Positions 45,916-59,208 of a stretch of DNA of 64,000 nucleotides are shown in pieces. Source of the stretch: Xanthomonas fragariae (GTDB lineage Bacteria; Pseudomonadota; Gammaproteobacteria; Xanthomonadales; Xanthomonadaceae); assembly GCF_017603965.1 (NCBI RefSeq), contig NZ_CP071955.1, forward strand, positions 1,922,001 through 1,986,000, given 5' to 3'. Every line of letters starts with the position of its first letter. The first letter of the stretch is position 1. The notes beneath the pieces are model-generated. The model was not told the origin of the DNA and ran no database searches. It saw nothing but the letters and a program-made list of their open reading frames with translations. The position numbers were made by a program, and so were the translations under genes.

Positions 45916-47084
45916 ATGCCAGCTGTCGATGTAGTTTCAAATGGCTTGGTCAGTGCGCGCCTAGAGCACCAGCAGGGACTCTCTGCATTCGGAACGCTGC
46001 TGCACGTGGCCCGTCTGAACCACTTCCACGGCCCGGACTTCCGGGCGGCCTTCGGCCTGCACTTCCAATACCGCGACGACCTCTCCCACGTCCTGGCCTT
46101 TTCCGAACGGAATCAGGCTCGACTGGCCGCCACCGCGGGCATTTCGCAGGAATTACAAAGCCTGTGGTCTGTCGAACCGTGGCATCCCTTTGCTGGTGAG
46201 GGCCTCTGGTCCACCTTGCCGTGGTCGCTTCGCGCCTGCCCTTCGTGCCTGCGCGCAGGCTATCACTCCAATCTTTTCCAGATGCCTTGGATGGCGCAGT
46301 GTCCCTGGCACCGCACGAAGCTGATCCATCACTGCCGAAAATGCAATCGGCCACTGCTTGAAGGGTTTCGGCAAGGGCTGGACCTGATGTGTTGCCCTTG
46401 TGGGACCGATCTGGTCAATGAGCGGGCCGTCCTCAAGGGCGATCCTCATGAAGGTGAGCGTGGAGATTTCCTGGCAGCCTATCTAGGTTGGACGGCGGTC
46501 GAGCGTGGGTGCAACACCTTATTTCTCCCGCCGTTGTTGAGCATTACTCGCCAGATCGCATCCCCCCTTCCTACGACGAGTCTTACGACCCGGGAACGCG
46601 AAGCCCTGGCGCTTGAACCGGTAGTTAGTGCTCCATCCACATCATCACGGCAGGATCTCCTATCCAACGCGTGGCCAGCGGCATCTACTTGGACGTACGC
46701 GTCCTGCATCACGCCGCCTACCGGGTAATCGCCAACTTGAGCGCGCTTCTCGCTTTTCCTGAACGCGAGCCGGCACCGAACAACTCGCCTCGATTGCTGC
46801 TGACGGCCACCCTGCGGACGCTTTCTCGGGCGTATGCCGACGGTTTCAGGCACGTGCTGGGCCGGTACGTCCCTGCACTATATGACCAGGCGCGACACAG
46901 AGCCGGCCCTCGGCTACCGTGGGTCAGACTTACACGGAACTCTGAGCATTCACTGGACCTCATGATCGCCTGGTCCCGTCGACAACCCTGGGATGCGGAC
47001 ATTGAGCCCTGCGCTCGCAGGGGCGAGCCTGCGTTGAGTAAAGGCAAAGCTGGCACGTGGCGCAAACCCAAGAAGCGGCGCTAG
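45916..47084 (+). pseudogene. tniQ: TniQ-type transposition protein, frameshifted
   Basis: The first frame (45916-46728) has the TniQ N-terminal domain: FGTLLHVARLNHFHGPDF, then zinc-binding pairs ACPSCLRAGYHSNLFQMPWM, CPWHRTKLIHHCRKCNRPLL and MCCPCGTDLV. After about 46670 the coherent peptide continues in another frame (DVRVLHHAAYRVIANLSALL...RKPKKRR, to 47084). TniQ/TnsD proteins select targets for Tn7- and Tn5053-like elements. No transposase of that type remains nearby, so this is a relic. Confidence 0.65.
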
Positions 47085-47486
47085 CACTCCCAGGTATACC
47101 GTCTTGGTCGGGAGAGCTGACGTCTCCGCCTTTGGCCAGAAGGGACAACGATAACGGAAGGCGCCATGCGCCCCGGCCCGCTCCCTGCTATGCCCCCATG
47201 CGTGTTGTCTGGTGGCAAACATCTTCGTCTCGGCCCCCAACATGCATGTCTTAGTCGTCAGGGGAGTGACGGGCGCTCCACGGCCAATGGTGCTGCGAAA
47301 TGTCTACGTTGCGTCCATCGTTGAGCAAGAAATGGCGCGCTGTCGAACGTTGCTGTAAATCTTACGCTTGTGGGGAGCTCGAAGTTGAGGCTCCGAGGCA
47401 AGGGTGGTCCAAATAAAATCAGTCACTTAGCTAAAATATTAACTTGTGCGGTGAACACCTGATCGCCGGCCTGCTGTACCTCAAAC
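47085..47486. other. Intergenic, no gene recognised
   Basis: Between the TniQ remnant and the palindromic repeat. Short frames only. The AT-rich part near 47410-47450 has no recognisable signal. Confidence 0.45.
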
Positions 47487-47576
47487 AGAGGGTCGGCAGG
47501 GATTTGTGAAAAATTCTTTTCTGACGGCCAGTTAGCTCACTTTTGGCTGTTTTTTACACGAATCCCTGCCGACCCT

Positions 47577-47578
<2 letters not shown>
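47487..47578. repeat. 92-bp palindromic repeat at the 3' end of the gibberellin operon
   Basis: AGAGGGTCGGCAGGGATTTG at the left, CACGAATCCCTGCCGACCCT plus CT at the right. Arms pair over about 35 bp including AAAAA/TTTTT. Its last bases supply part of the stop codon of the last operon gene (TAG at 47579-47577). Confidence 0.9.
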
Positions 47579-51124
<3,546 letters not shown>

Positions 51125-51128
<4 letters not shown>

Positions 51129-52156
51129 GTGGATGGCTCCTCCTGCCGCAACGCGCACGGCACGTGCTGGGACAGATACGCGCCGGCCCGCCGCAACATC
51201 TGCTCCAGCCGCTGCGCGCGCGGCCCCAGCGGGGTGATGGCCTCGCCAGCGTCGCGCAACAGGTTCAATGCGAACTGACGTGCGGCCGGCAGGCCCATGA
51301 TCGAGGCACAGGTCGGCTTGTGCGACGCCGCGTCCTTGCCGGGGGTCTTGCCCAGTGTCGCGACATCCGCCGTCGCGTCGAGAATGTCGTCCACCACCTG
51401 TAACGCCAGGCCGAAGCAGGCGCTGTAACGATCGAGCGCGGTGTACAGTTCGGCGTGCTCGGCATCTTCGGCGACAGCGCACAGTGCGCCCATGCGGACC
51501 GACGCGCGGACCAGCGCGCCGCTCTTCATCCGGTGCATCGCCATGATCGTATCCAATGATACGTGCTTGCCGACCAGTGCCAGATCCATGGCCTGCCCGC
51601 CGGCCGCACCGTCGGCGGATACCGCCTGTGCCAGTTCGCGCACCAAGGCGATGCGGTTGTCGCCGGGCGCCTCCACCCTGGCCAGGGTCAGGAACGCGTG
51701 CGCCTGCAGCGCATCGCCGACCAGGATCGCGGTGGCCTCGCCGAACTTGACGTGCACGGTCGGCAGGCCGCGACGCAGCACGTCGTCGTCCATGGCGGGC
51801 AAGTCGTCATGGACCAGAGTGCAGGCGTGCATCATCTCGATGGCGGCGCAGACGTCGTCGAGCACGTGCGCCGGCGTGTCGGCCAGGTCGCCGGCCGCCA
51901 GGCAAAGCAAGGCGCGGGTACGCTTACCGCCATGCAGGGTGGCGTAGTGCATCGCCGCCATCAGCTCGGTGGTGCCGTCCTCCTCGGCGTGGAGAAGACG
52001 CTCCAGCGCCTGCTCGACCCTTTTTGCGCCAGCCTGCATCCAGACTTCCGGCAGCAGATGGCCGGACGTGGCATCCGCCTGGTGCACCGATCCGCCGAGC
52101 GCGGAAACGCCTACGCGGTCGTCGTGTGCCGTGGATCCGATCTGCATGTTGTTCAT
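51125..52156 (-). CDS. ggps: Geranylgeranyl diphosphate synthase (gibberellin operon)
   Basis: 343 residues from ATG 52156 (AGGA at 8 bp). First Asp-rich motif DDLPAMDDD at 117-125, second DDILD at 256-260, HGGKRTRALL upstream. It condenses IPP with allylic diphosphates to GGPP. Separated from CYP117 by 73 bp, the largest gap within the operon. Confidence 0.94.
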
Positions 52157-52229
52157 GTGGTTGTTCCTGCAAGAGGACGGCCGCACCGCCTCGGTGGTAA
52201 CGGTGCCAGTTCCGGCATGCGTTGCCCGC

Positions 52230-53573
52230 TCATGCGAAGCCGATGCGGATGGCCATGGACGGATGCGCGGTCGGGTAATAGCGCCGGCCTTTGTCGACGT
52301 CGTTCAACAAGCGCGGCCGCAACCCCGCCTTGTGCATGGTCGATGCCAGGACGATGCAGAACTGCACCAGCTCCAGCCAGACCAGGTGGTAGCCGATGCA
52401 TACGTGCGGACCGGTACCGAACTGCAGCATGTCCAGCGGCCGGATCGGCTCGCTGCGTTGCAGCCAACGCGCCAGGCGAAACTGCTCCGGCGCTTCGTGC
52501 AGCAGGGCCGAGTTCGAGAAATGCAGCAGCGGGATGCACAGAGGGGTACCTACCGGAATGTGCCGGTCACCGAGTTGCAGATCCTGCATGGCGCGACGCG
52601 GCAGCAGCGTGGTCGCCGGGTGCACGCGCAGGGTCTCGCGGAACAGCGCCTCGGCGACCGGGCACGCCGCCAGGTCCGCAGGCTCGGTCGGCACTGCGCC
52701 CAGCCGCTGCGCCTCGTCGACCAGCGCCTCCCACAGCATCGGCTGTCGCGCCAGCTCGATCACTATCCAGGCCATTGTCGAGGCGGTGGTGTCGTGGCCA
52801 GCCAGCAGCAGCAATCGAATGTTGGCAACCAGCACATCGTCGGCGAGCGCCTCGTCGCTGCCATCGAAAACGTTCACCATGTCGTTGATCAAGCCGGTGC
52901 GTGCGGCATGCGCGCGCGCGTCGCGGACGAACTGGCGCAACTGGGCGTCGATCCAGTCGCGGGCGGCGCGACCGCGACGCAACGGTAGCCCGGGCAGATC
53001 CAGCGGCGGCGCAACGATCAGTTGCAGCAGTTGCCGGTACTTGCGCTGCCACCCCGGCAGATCCTGCGCGGGGATGCCCATCAGGCTGAAGATGAGGGTA
53101 AGCATCAGGCCACCGGTTTCACGCAGAATGGACACCTCGCCGCGCTCGCGCCACGCCTGTACGCGCGCCTGGATGACCGGCGCGAACAGCGCGCCGATGC
53201 CGGCCTGGGTCAGTCCCTTCGGCAGGAACGCCGCCTTGATCGCATCGCGTGTCTGCCGATGCGCGCTGCCGTCCTGCGCGACCAGCGTCCCTCCCAGCAA
53301 CTCCGGGGCGATCTCCTCGATCAGCGCGGAGGATACGTCCTTGTGCCGGAGCAGCGCGAACGCGTCCGGATCCACGCAGGTCATGAGTTGCCCGGCGGGG
53401 CCGAAATCAAGCCAGAAGTGTCTGCCTAGCGTGTGTTCGGCCTGCAGCAGCAGCCGCGGCAAATCGCAGACGATGGCAGGAAGATGCCCGACCAGGGGAA
53501 ACGCACCGGGCACCACCGGGATGCCCTGCCGTAACCGTAGCCGTCGGTTAAGCGGGTTGCGCAGCAAATCCAT
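52230..53573 (-). CDS. cyp117: Cytochrome P450 CYP117, ent-kaurene oxidase (gibberellin operon)
   Basis: 447 residues, MDLLRNPLNRRLRLRQGIPV. Heme ligand Cys392 in FGTGPHVCIG, I-helix LLLAGHDTTAS, and ExxR as ETLR. Known role of CYP117: ent-kaurene to ent-kaurenoic acid. It shares a TGATG junction with the SDR gene. Confidence 0.93.
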   Translation of the reverse strand: MDLLRNPLNRRLRLRQGIPVVPGAFPLVGHLPAIVCDLPRLLLQAEHTLGRHFWLDFGPAGQLMTCVDPDAFALLRHKDVSSALIEEIAPELLGGTLVAQDGSAHRQTRDAIKAAFLPKGLTQAGIGALFAPVIQARVQAWRERGEVSILRETGGLMLTLIFSLMGIPAQDLPGWQRKYRQLLQLIVAPPLDLPGLPLRRGRAARDWIDAQLRQFVRDARAHAARTGLINDMVNVFDGSDEALADDVLVANIRLLLLAGHDTTASTMAWIVIELARQPMLWEALVDEAQRLGAVPTEPADLAACPVAEALFRETLRVHPATTLLPRRAMQDLQLGDRHIPVGTPLCIPLLHFSNSALLHEAPEQFRLARWLQRSEPIRPLDMLQFGTGPHVCIGYHLVWLELVQFCIVLASTMHKAGLRPRLLNDVDKGRRYYPTAHPSMAIRIGFA

Positions 53574-54418
53574 CAGCGATCCGCCGCGGCGACGGTTTCG
53601 ATGGCGTCGACGCCGGGGGACGCAGTGCGACTGTTGCCGCCGTCGGCGTAAGTCGGCACGTGCGCCAGCATGCCGCCATCGATGCACATCACCTGGCCGG
53701 TGATGAAGGCGGCCTCGTCGGAAAGCAGGAAGGTCACCAGCGCCGCCACGTCCTCGGGGCGACCGACGCGCGGCAGCAATTGGTGCCGACGCAAGTGCGC
53801 CTGCATGGACGCATCCAGCTTGGCCAGCAGGCGTTCGGTCATGATGAGTCCGGGTGCGACCGCATTGCAGCGAATCTGCGCATGCCCGTACTGGGTGGCC
53901 AGCGACGCCGACAGCATGTTCATCGCCGCCTTCGACGCGGCATAGGCGGTCTGCGCGGTGTCGCCGCTGAGCCCCTGGCACGAGGACATGTTGACGATCG
54001 CGCCGCCGCCGCGGGCGATCATCCTTGCAATGCCCTCACGGCAGCACAACAGCGTGCCGCGCAGATTGGTCGCCATGGTCTGGTCCCAGATCGCCAGGTC
54101 GAGATCGAGGATCGCGCGGTCGTGCGGTGTCAACTGCATCGCGCTGGCGTTGTTGACCAGTAGGTCCACGCCACCGAAGTGCCGCGTCGCCGTCTCGAAC
54201 AGCGCGGCCACCGCCTGCGCATCGGCGATGTCGGTCGCCACGGCCAGCGCGTCGCCCGCGTCGTCCACGATCTGCGCGGCGCAGACGATGGCCGCCGGAG
54301 CATCGATGTCGGCCACCACCACGCAGCCGCCCGCGCGTGCGATGGCCAGCGCGCAGGCCTTGCCGATGCCGGCACCGGCGCCGGTCACCACGGCCACCTT
54401 GCCTTCAAACCGTCCCAT
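53573..54418 (-). CDS. sdrGA: Short-chain dehydrogenase SDR-GA (gibberellin operon)
   Basis: 281 residues from ATG 54418 behind AGGAGG. Cofactor motif TGAGAGIG at 12-19, NNAS, catalytic Ser in NMSSCQG and YAASK. Known role: oxidises GA12-aldehyde to GA12. Overlaps the ferredoxin gene by 14 bp. Confidence 0.93.
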   Translation of the reverse strand: MGRFEGKVAVVTGAGAGIGKACALAIARAGGCVVVADIDAPAAIVCAAQIVDDAGDALAVATDIADAQAVAALFETATRHFGGVDLLVNNASAMQLTPHDRAILDLDLAIWDQTMATNLRGTLLCCREGIARMIARGGGAIVNMSSCQGLSGDTAQTAYAASKAAMNMLSASLATQYGHAQIRCNAVAPGLIMTERLLAKLDASMQAHLRRHQLLPRVGRPEDVAALVTFLLSDEAAFITGQVMCIDGGMLAHVPTYADGGNSRTASPGVDAIETVAAADR

Positions 54419-54710
54419 CGTGGCCTCCTGGGTTTCGTGACGCTGAGGCGATACGGCGTTCGGCCTGCGAAGACGCAGGCACGGCACTGCTACCTGCGGC
54501 GTCGGCGTCTGCTGCGGCTTCGATGACCCGGATCGCGGCGACCGGACACTGGCTGGCCGCCAGCCGCGCCGCAGCGTGCAGCGCCGGCGGAACCTCCGAC
54601 ACGCACACTTCGGCGACGCCGTCAGGCTCGCGCTGGCGGAACACGCCCGGCAAAGTCAGCGCGCACTGACCGGTGGTCGCACACAGCGCCTGATCGACCA
54701 CGACACGCAT
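54405..54710 (-). CDS. fdGA: Ferredoxin Fd-GA (gibberellin operon)
   Basis: 101 residues, MRVVVDQALCATTGQCALTL. C-x5-C (CATTGQC) plus a distal CP (SQCPVAAIRV) fits a single 3Fe-4S-type ferredoxin supplying electrons to the P450s, CYP114 in particular. An in-frame GTG at 54719 is an alternative start. The C-terminal 25 residues are polar and probably disordered. Confidence 0.9.
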   Translation of the reverse strand: MRVVVDQALCATTGQCALTLPGVFRQREPDGVAEVCVSEVPPALHAAARLAASQCPVAAIRVIEAAADADAAGSSAVPASSQAERRIASASRNPGGHDGTV

Positions 54711-54711
54711 T

Positions 54712-56007
54712 TCAGCCACCGTGCACCTCCTCCAGCCGTACCGGCAGGGCGCGGAACGTGCGCAGGAAACCGGAGGGTTCACGGGTCGGCGGCGCGGCCA
54801 ATGCCAGCGTGGGAAAGCGCGCGTGAATCTGCGGCAGGCTCTCGGCCAACTGTACCCGGGCCAGTTGCGCGCCCAGGCAGAAGTGAATGCCGTGGCCGAA
54901 ACTCAGCATCACCTTGCCGTCCGTCGACATGCCTGGGCTGGTGCCATGGAAACGCGCCGGATCGAAGCGATCCGGATCGGCGAAGGCGTCCGGGTCGCGA
55001 TTGCCCGCCGCGATCAGCACGCGCACATCCGAGTCCTTCGGAATCACCACGCCACCCAATTCGATATCGTGCTGGGCGATGCGCGGGATGGAGCTAAACA
55101 TGGCCGGCGCGTCGCAGCGCAGCACTTCCTCGACGAAGGCCTTTACCCCCGCGGCGTCGCCTTGCAGCCAGTGCAACTGTTCGGGATGCGCAAGCATCGC
55201 CAGAACCGCATGGTCGAGGGTGGCGGCGGTGGTGGCGAAGCCGCCCAGCAGCATGCCCCAGAGCATGCTGATCAGCTCCGCGTCCGAGAGCGCGTCGGCA
55301 TCGTCGTCGTGCGCCCCAACCAGCATCGAGACGATGTCCTGCTGGGGGGTAGCGCGCTTACGTTCGATCAGGTCGCCGAAGTAGCGCTGGACCCCGGCGC
55401 TGGCAGCATCGGCCGCAGCGAGTTGAAGATCGCTGGCGTGCGGGCTCAAGCCTTCCAGAATCGTCCCGATGCCGGTGGCCAGCCCGAATATGTCGTCCTG
55501 CGGCATGCCGAACAGTTCGGCGAACACCAACATTGGTAGCGCCAGCGCGAACTCACGATGGAGATCCACCGTCTCCCCGCGCTGCAACGCCGGCGCCATG
55601 GCATCCAGGCGCGCGGCGACGGTGCGCGCGATACACGGTCGCAGCGCGTCGATCTGGCGCATGGTGAAATCGCGCGAGATCAGCCGGCGCAGGCGCGTAT
55701 GCGTCGGCGGCTCCTTCATCGCCAGCGTGGAAGCCAGCAGTTGCATCGACAGGCTGGTCGCCGCACGCGGAAAGTAGCGCGCCAGCTCGCCCTGCGCCGG
55801 GCCGCGGAACGCGTCGCCGGTGGCCTTGAGCGCCCAGTAGATGTCGGCGTGGCGGCTCAGCAGGAACAGGCCCGAGGCTCCGCGATGCACCGGATCGTGC
55901 TCGCGCAGCCAACGCATGAACGGATACGGGTCATCGATGCATGCCGGCGACCCCAGTTCGGCGAAGGCATCGCGGCAGATTGCGGTGTTTGATGCTTGTA
56001 CTTCCAT
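54712..56007 (-). CDS. cyp114: Cytochrome P450 CYP114 (gibberellin operon)
   Basis: 431 residues from [20 protein letters not shown]. Heme Cys377 in [15 protein letters not shown], ExxR as EVLR; the I-helix reads [11 protein letters not shown], with Gly-Gly-Phe-Ala in place of AGHE. Known role: with Fd-GA, ring contraction of ent-kaurenoic acid to GA12-aldehyde. It is 91 bp from CYP112. Confidence 0.93.
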   Translation of the reverse strand: MEVQASNTAICRDAFAELGSPACIDDPYPFMRWLREHDPVHRGASGLFLLSRHADIYWALKATGDAFRGPAQGELARYFPRAATSLSMQLLASTLAMKEPPTHTRLRRLISRDFTMRQIDALRPCIARTVAARLDAMAPALQRGETVDLHREFALALPMLVFAELFGMPQDDIFGLATGIGTILEGLSPHASDLQLAAADAASAGVQRYFGDLIERKRATPQQDIVSMLVGAHDDDADALSDAELISMLWGMLLGGFATTAATLDHAVLAMLAHPEQLHWLQGDAAGVKAFVEEVLRCDAPAMFSSIPRIAQHDIELGGVVIPKDSDVRVLIAAGNRDPDAFADPDRFDPARFHGTSPGMSTDGKVMLSFGHGIHFCLGAQLARVQLAESLPQIHARFPTLALAAPPTREPSGFLRTFRALPVRLEEVHGG

Positions 56008-56098
56008 CTTGCTTACCTGTCGGCTGACGAATGGGCCTGGCATGGCGAAGGCGCCAGGCCTGAGCGGAAGAGCGCCACTCTGGCGCGGCATGCGTATG

Positions 56099-57310
56099 TC
56101 ACCAGCGCACCGGAAACGCCTCGAAACCGCCGGTGATGATTTCCTTTCGGAGCGTCAGTTCTTCCGGCGCCACCGCCAGGCGCAGTGCCGGAAAGCGCTG
56201 GAAGATCGAACCGAACACCACCTTCAGTTCCAGCCTGGCCAGCGCTACGCCGATGCAGTAATGCGGACCGTAGGAAAACGCCAGGTGCGGCTTGGCATCG
56301 CGGCCGATGTCGAAGACCTTGGGGTCGTCGAAATGGCGCGGGTCGAACGAGGTCGCCGGCAGTCCCACCAACACCTTGCTTTCGGCAGGGATGTGCATGC
56401 CAGCGATGCACACCTCGACCCGTGGGTAACGCATGATGCCATCCCAGCCCGCGCCCGGCGGATACATGCGCAGGATTTCCTCGACGGCACTCTCCACCAG
56501 CGACGGATCGGCGACCAGGCGCTCACGCTGTTGCGTATGGCGCAGCAGTGCCAGCAGGCCGAACTCGATCTGTGCGACGGTGCTCTCGTGCCCCGCCACC
56601 AGCATGCCCGCCGCCAGACCGATCGCCTCTTCCTCGCTGGCCTTGCCCTGATCGACCGCCGTGAGCAGATCGGTCAGCAGGTCGTCGCCCGGTTCCTCGC
56701 GCTTGCCGCGCATCTTGCCGCGGATGTAGGCGCGCAGTTGTTCCCAGGCCACCCGCGACGCGCTGCGTGGACCGCTCTCGTGTTGGTGTGTCATCACCTC
56801 GTCGGACAGCCCCGCGAAGAAGGCGTGGTCTTCGTAGGGCACACCCATCAGCGCGCTGATGACCATCGCCGGAAGCGGAAACGAAAGATGCCTCCGCAGG
56901 TCGGCAGGCTGCGCCTGGGCCGCCAGCGTCTCGAACAACTGCGCGGCGATCGTCTCGACCTGTTGCGCGAGCAGCTTCACCCTGCGATTGCTGAAGGCCG
57001 GCGCCACGATCATGCGCAACCGGGCATGCTCGATCCCCTCGTGCGAAACCAGCCACCCAGGCGACCCAAGAATCACCGAGTCCGGCGTGAACTCCGCCGG
57101 CGGCATGCCAGCTGGCCGGAACGCCGCATCGGACAGCACCTGCTTGGCCTCGTCGTAACCGGTCACCCACCAGCCTTCGTGTCCGGACGGGAACCGCACG
57201 CGGTGGATCGGACCGTTGGCGAGCAACGCCAGCATGTCGGGCGAAGGTTCGATGTGATTGACGCGCCACATCGGCAGCGTCGGCAACGAATGGTCTGACA
57301 TGGCGCTCAT
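56099..57310 (-). CDS. cyp112: Cytochrome P450 CYP112 (gibberellin operon)
   Basis: 403 residues from [20 protein letters not shown] (ATG 57301 also possible). Heme Cys352 in [19 protein letters not shown]-helix [11 protein letters not shown], ExxR as EILR. Known role: GA12 to GA9 (C-20 oxidase). It starts 3 bp after the CYP115 stop. Confidence 0.93.
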   Translation of the reverse strand: MSAMSDHSLPTLPMWRVNHIEPSPDMLALLANGPIHRVRFPSGHEGWWVTGYDEAKQVLSDAAFRPAGMPPAEFTPDSVILGSPGWLVSHEGIEHARLRMIVAPAFSNRRVKLLAQQVETIAAQLFETLAAQAQPADLRRHLSFPLPAMVISALMGVPYEDHAFFAGLSDEVMTHQHESGPRSASRVAWEQLRAYIRGKMRGKREEPGDDLLTDLLTAVDQGKASEEEAIGLAAGMLVAGHESTVAQIEFGLLALLRHTQQRERLVADPSLVESAVEEILRMYPPGAGWDGIMRYPRVEVCIAGMHIPAESKVLVGLPATSFDPRHFDDPKVFDIGRDAKPHLAFSYGPHYCIGVALARLELKVVFGSIFQRFPALRLAVAPEELTLRKEIITGGFEAFPVRW

Positions 57311-57313
57311 TCT

Positions 57314-58543
57314 CTAGTCGACGGAAGGGCGAAAGGTGACCGGCAGGCGTTGCGGGCAGCGAATGACGTAGGACGGCATGTAGGTTACGTCTTCGGCGGC
57401 GATGCCCAGCGCCAGGTCATCCAACCGTTCAAACAGCGCAGGAAAGGCGCAGCGCAGTTCCAGGCGCGCCAGCGCAGCGCCCAGGCAGAAGTGCGGGCCC
57501 TGACCGAACGACAGATGGGGGTTATGGCGGCGAGTGACATCGAACCTGTCGGCGCCTGGACCGAAGGCCTCCTCGTCGCGATTGGCCGCATGGAACGCCA
57601 TCAGCACGGCATCGCCGCGGCGCACGGGGCAGCCTTCGATATCCATATCCTGCGTGGCATAGCGGAACGGAAGATTCGCCACGCTGCTGCACCAGCGCAA
57701 TATCTCCTCGATCGCCTGCGGCCACGGCACTTGGCCGCTGCGTACCAAGTGCAATTGCTGCGGATGGGTCAGCAAGGCCAGCACGCCATTGCCGATGACC
57801 CCGGTGGTAGTCACGAAACCCGCAGAGAGCACCATGAACAGCATGTCGATGAGTTCGGTATCGGACACCAGTTCGCCGTTGTCGCGCCCGGCGATCAGCG
57901 CCGAGGCCAGATCGTCGCCTGGCTCGCGCCGCTTGCGCGCGATCAGCCGATGGAAGAACTCCGGAATGCGCTGGCGCGTCTGTTGAACCTCCTCCGCGGT
58001 GGCGGAGGTGTTGGCCAGGCTATTGGTGAGTGCGACGCTCTCCTCGCGCTGGTCGTCCGGTAGACCGAACAGGTCGGCGATCACGCTGGTGGGAAGCGGA
58101 ATGGCGAATTCGCGCATCAACTCGGCGCTGCCATGCCCCGCCATCCCTGCCAGCAGACTATCGACGCAGTGTTCTATACGCGGCGCCAGCAGGGCGATAC
58201 GGCTGGGTGCGAAACTCCTGGCGAGCAGACCGCGCAAGCGCTGGTGGTCGGCACCATGCGCGGTGACCATGTTGTCCAGCTTGCACATCCCGATCAGCGG
58301 ATGATTTTCAGGAATCTCGCCGTCCTGCAGTGCCCGCCACTGCCGCCAATCCCGGTTGAAGCGCTGGTTGGCGAGTAGCCGTCCGAGCGTGCCGTGATGG
58401 CCTGCAGCCCAGGTCACTACATTGCCGGGAAGCGCTACCCGCGCCATCCCCGGCCGCTGCAGAATCGTGGAAGACAAAGAATCCAGTTGCGTGGGAGCGA
58501 CCGAAACATCGATCACGTCGCAATGATCGTTTTCTGGGCACAT
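57314..58543 (-). CDS. cyp115: Cytochrome P450 CYP115, GA 3-oxidase (gibberellin operon)
   Basis: 409 residues from MCPENDHCDVIDVSVAPTQL, with AAGGA at 9 bp. Heme Cys353 in FGQGPHFCLGAALARLEL, I-helix LSAGFVTTTG, ExxR as EILR. Full length with all P450 landmarks, so it should convert GA9 to bioactive GA4. Many rhizobial operons have lost this gene. First gene of the operon, 92 bp after a truncated effector leader. Confidence 0.9.
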   Translation of the reverse strand: MCPENDHCDVIDVSVAPTQLDSLSSTILQRPGMARVALPGNVVTWAAGHHGTLGRLLANQRFNRDWRQWRALQDGEIPENHPLIGMCKLDNMVTAHGADHQRLRGLLARSFAPSRIALLAPRIEHCVDSLLAGMAGHGSAELMREFAIPLPTSVIADLFGLPDDQREESVALTNSLANTSATAEEVQQTRQRIPEFFHRLIARKRREPGDDLASALIAGRDNGELVSDTELIDMLFMVLSAGFVTTTGVIGNGVLALLTHPQQLHLVRSGQVPWPQAIEEILRWCSSVANLPFRYATQDMDIEGCPVRRGDAVLMAFHAANRDEEAFGPGADRFDVTRRHNPHLSFGQGPHFCLGAALARLELRCAFPALFERLDDLALGIAAEDVTYMPSYVIRCPQRLPVTFRPSVD

Positions 58544-58635
58544 GCCAAAATTCCTTGAATGACAGCGGGACAATCTCAGGATTAAGGCAAAGCCTTGCGC
58601 AGTGCACTGGTCGAAGAAGAAGTCGACTCCCTGCG

Positions 58636-58734
58636 CTATGCCGGCGACGACTCAGATGGCGCGGCCTGCTCTGTGGTGATTGCATAATGCTCAGGTGAGC
58701 CTGCAACGCTCGGCTTTGAACTGCATAGCCCCAT
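58636..58734 (-). pseudogene. N-terminal leader of an MGLC-type effector (XopE2/XopAI-like), truncated
   Basis: 32 codons: MGLCSSKPSVAGSPEHYAIT up to ESSPA then TAG. Gly2 and Cys3 form an N-myristoylation/palmitoylation signal as in XopE-family and XopAI effectors. RBS AGGAG at 6 bp. After the stop, similar Ser/Arg-rich codons continue for about 17 residues, then the CYP115 ribosome site. A complete effector is not present. Confidence 0.7.
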
Positions 58735-58763
58735 GTTGATCTCCTGCAGCGACTGTAGAATCA

Positions 58764-58824
58764 AGTTTGGCAAGTAGTTCTCCGATTCGCGTTGGCTCAC
58801 CGAAGTCCTGGCTTGGACGACGAA
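58764..58824 (-). promoter_or_regulatory. PIP box plus -10 element upstream of the effector leader and gibberellin operon
   Basis: On the minus strand TTCGT (58824-58820), 15 bp, TTCGG (58804-58800), 30 bp, CAAACT (58769-58764). This fits the HrpX consensus TTCGB-N15-TTCGB-N30-32-YANNNT. Transcription would enter the 32-codon leader and then cyp115. Confidence 0.78.
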
Positions 58825-58868
58825 GGCATTGACGCGGAGGATGACCGAGCCTTCCCCAAACAGGCTGA

Positions 58869-59138
58869 TCATCTGCCTGCCGGCATTGCACAGGCTGAGA
58901 TGGCCTGCTCGTGTTCGCCGACGCAGTGCGCTGGACGCAGCTGCTCAAGGAGCTGTTCCAGGGTGCTCAGACGTACCGTGGCCCGCAAGGTGTCCGCCTC
59001 GGCGTGCTCCCGGCGCTGGCGTTCTTCGACCACATCGGTCCGCGCCGCAGCCAGTTCGGCGCGCACGCCTTCCAGCGCTTGGACATCGTCGGTCCAGCGC
59101 GCCTGCAGACATTGGTGATCGGCGGTCGTCAAACGCAT
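58869..59138 (-). pseudogene. Coiled-coil fragment (KfrA/TnpT-like)
   Basis: 89-residue frame MRLTTADHQCLQARWTDDVQ then ELAAARTDVVEERQRREHAEAD and a leucine-rich heptad stretch (LSTLEQLLEQL). KfrA-like proteins and TnpT of Tn4651-type transposons have such coiled coils. Probably a remnant of the element that carried the neighbouring effector genes. Confidence 0.35.
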
Positions 59139-59208
59139 AGCTGCAATAATTACATCCAGGGAACAGGAGGACTAGATTGGCCGCTCAACCACCCACCTCC
59201 GGTATCTC

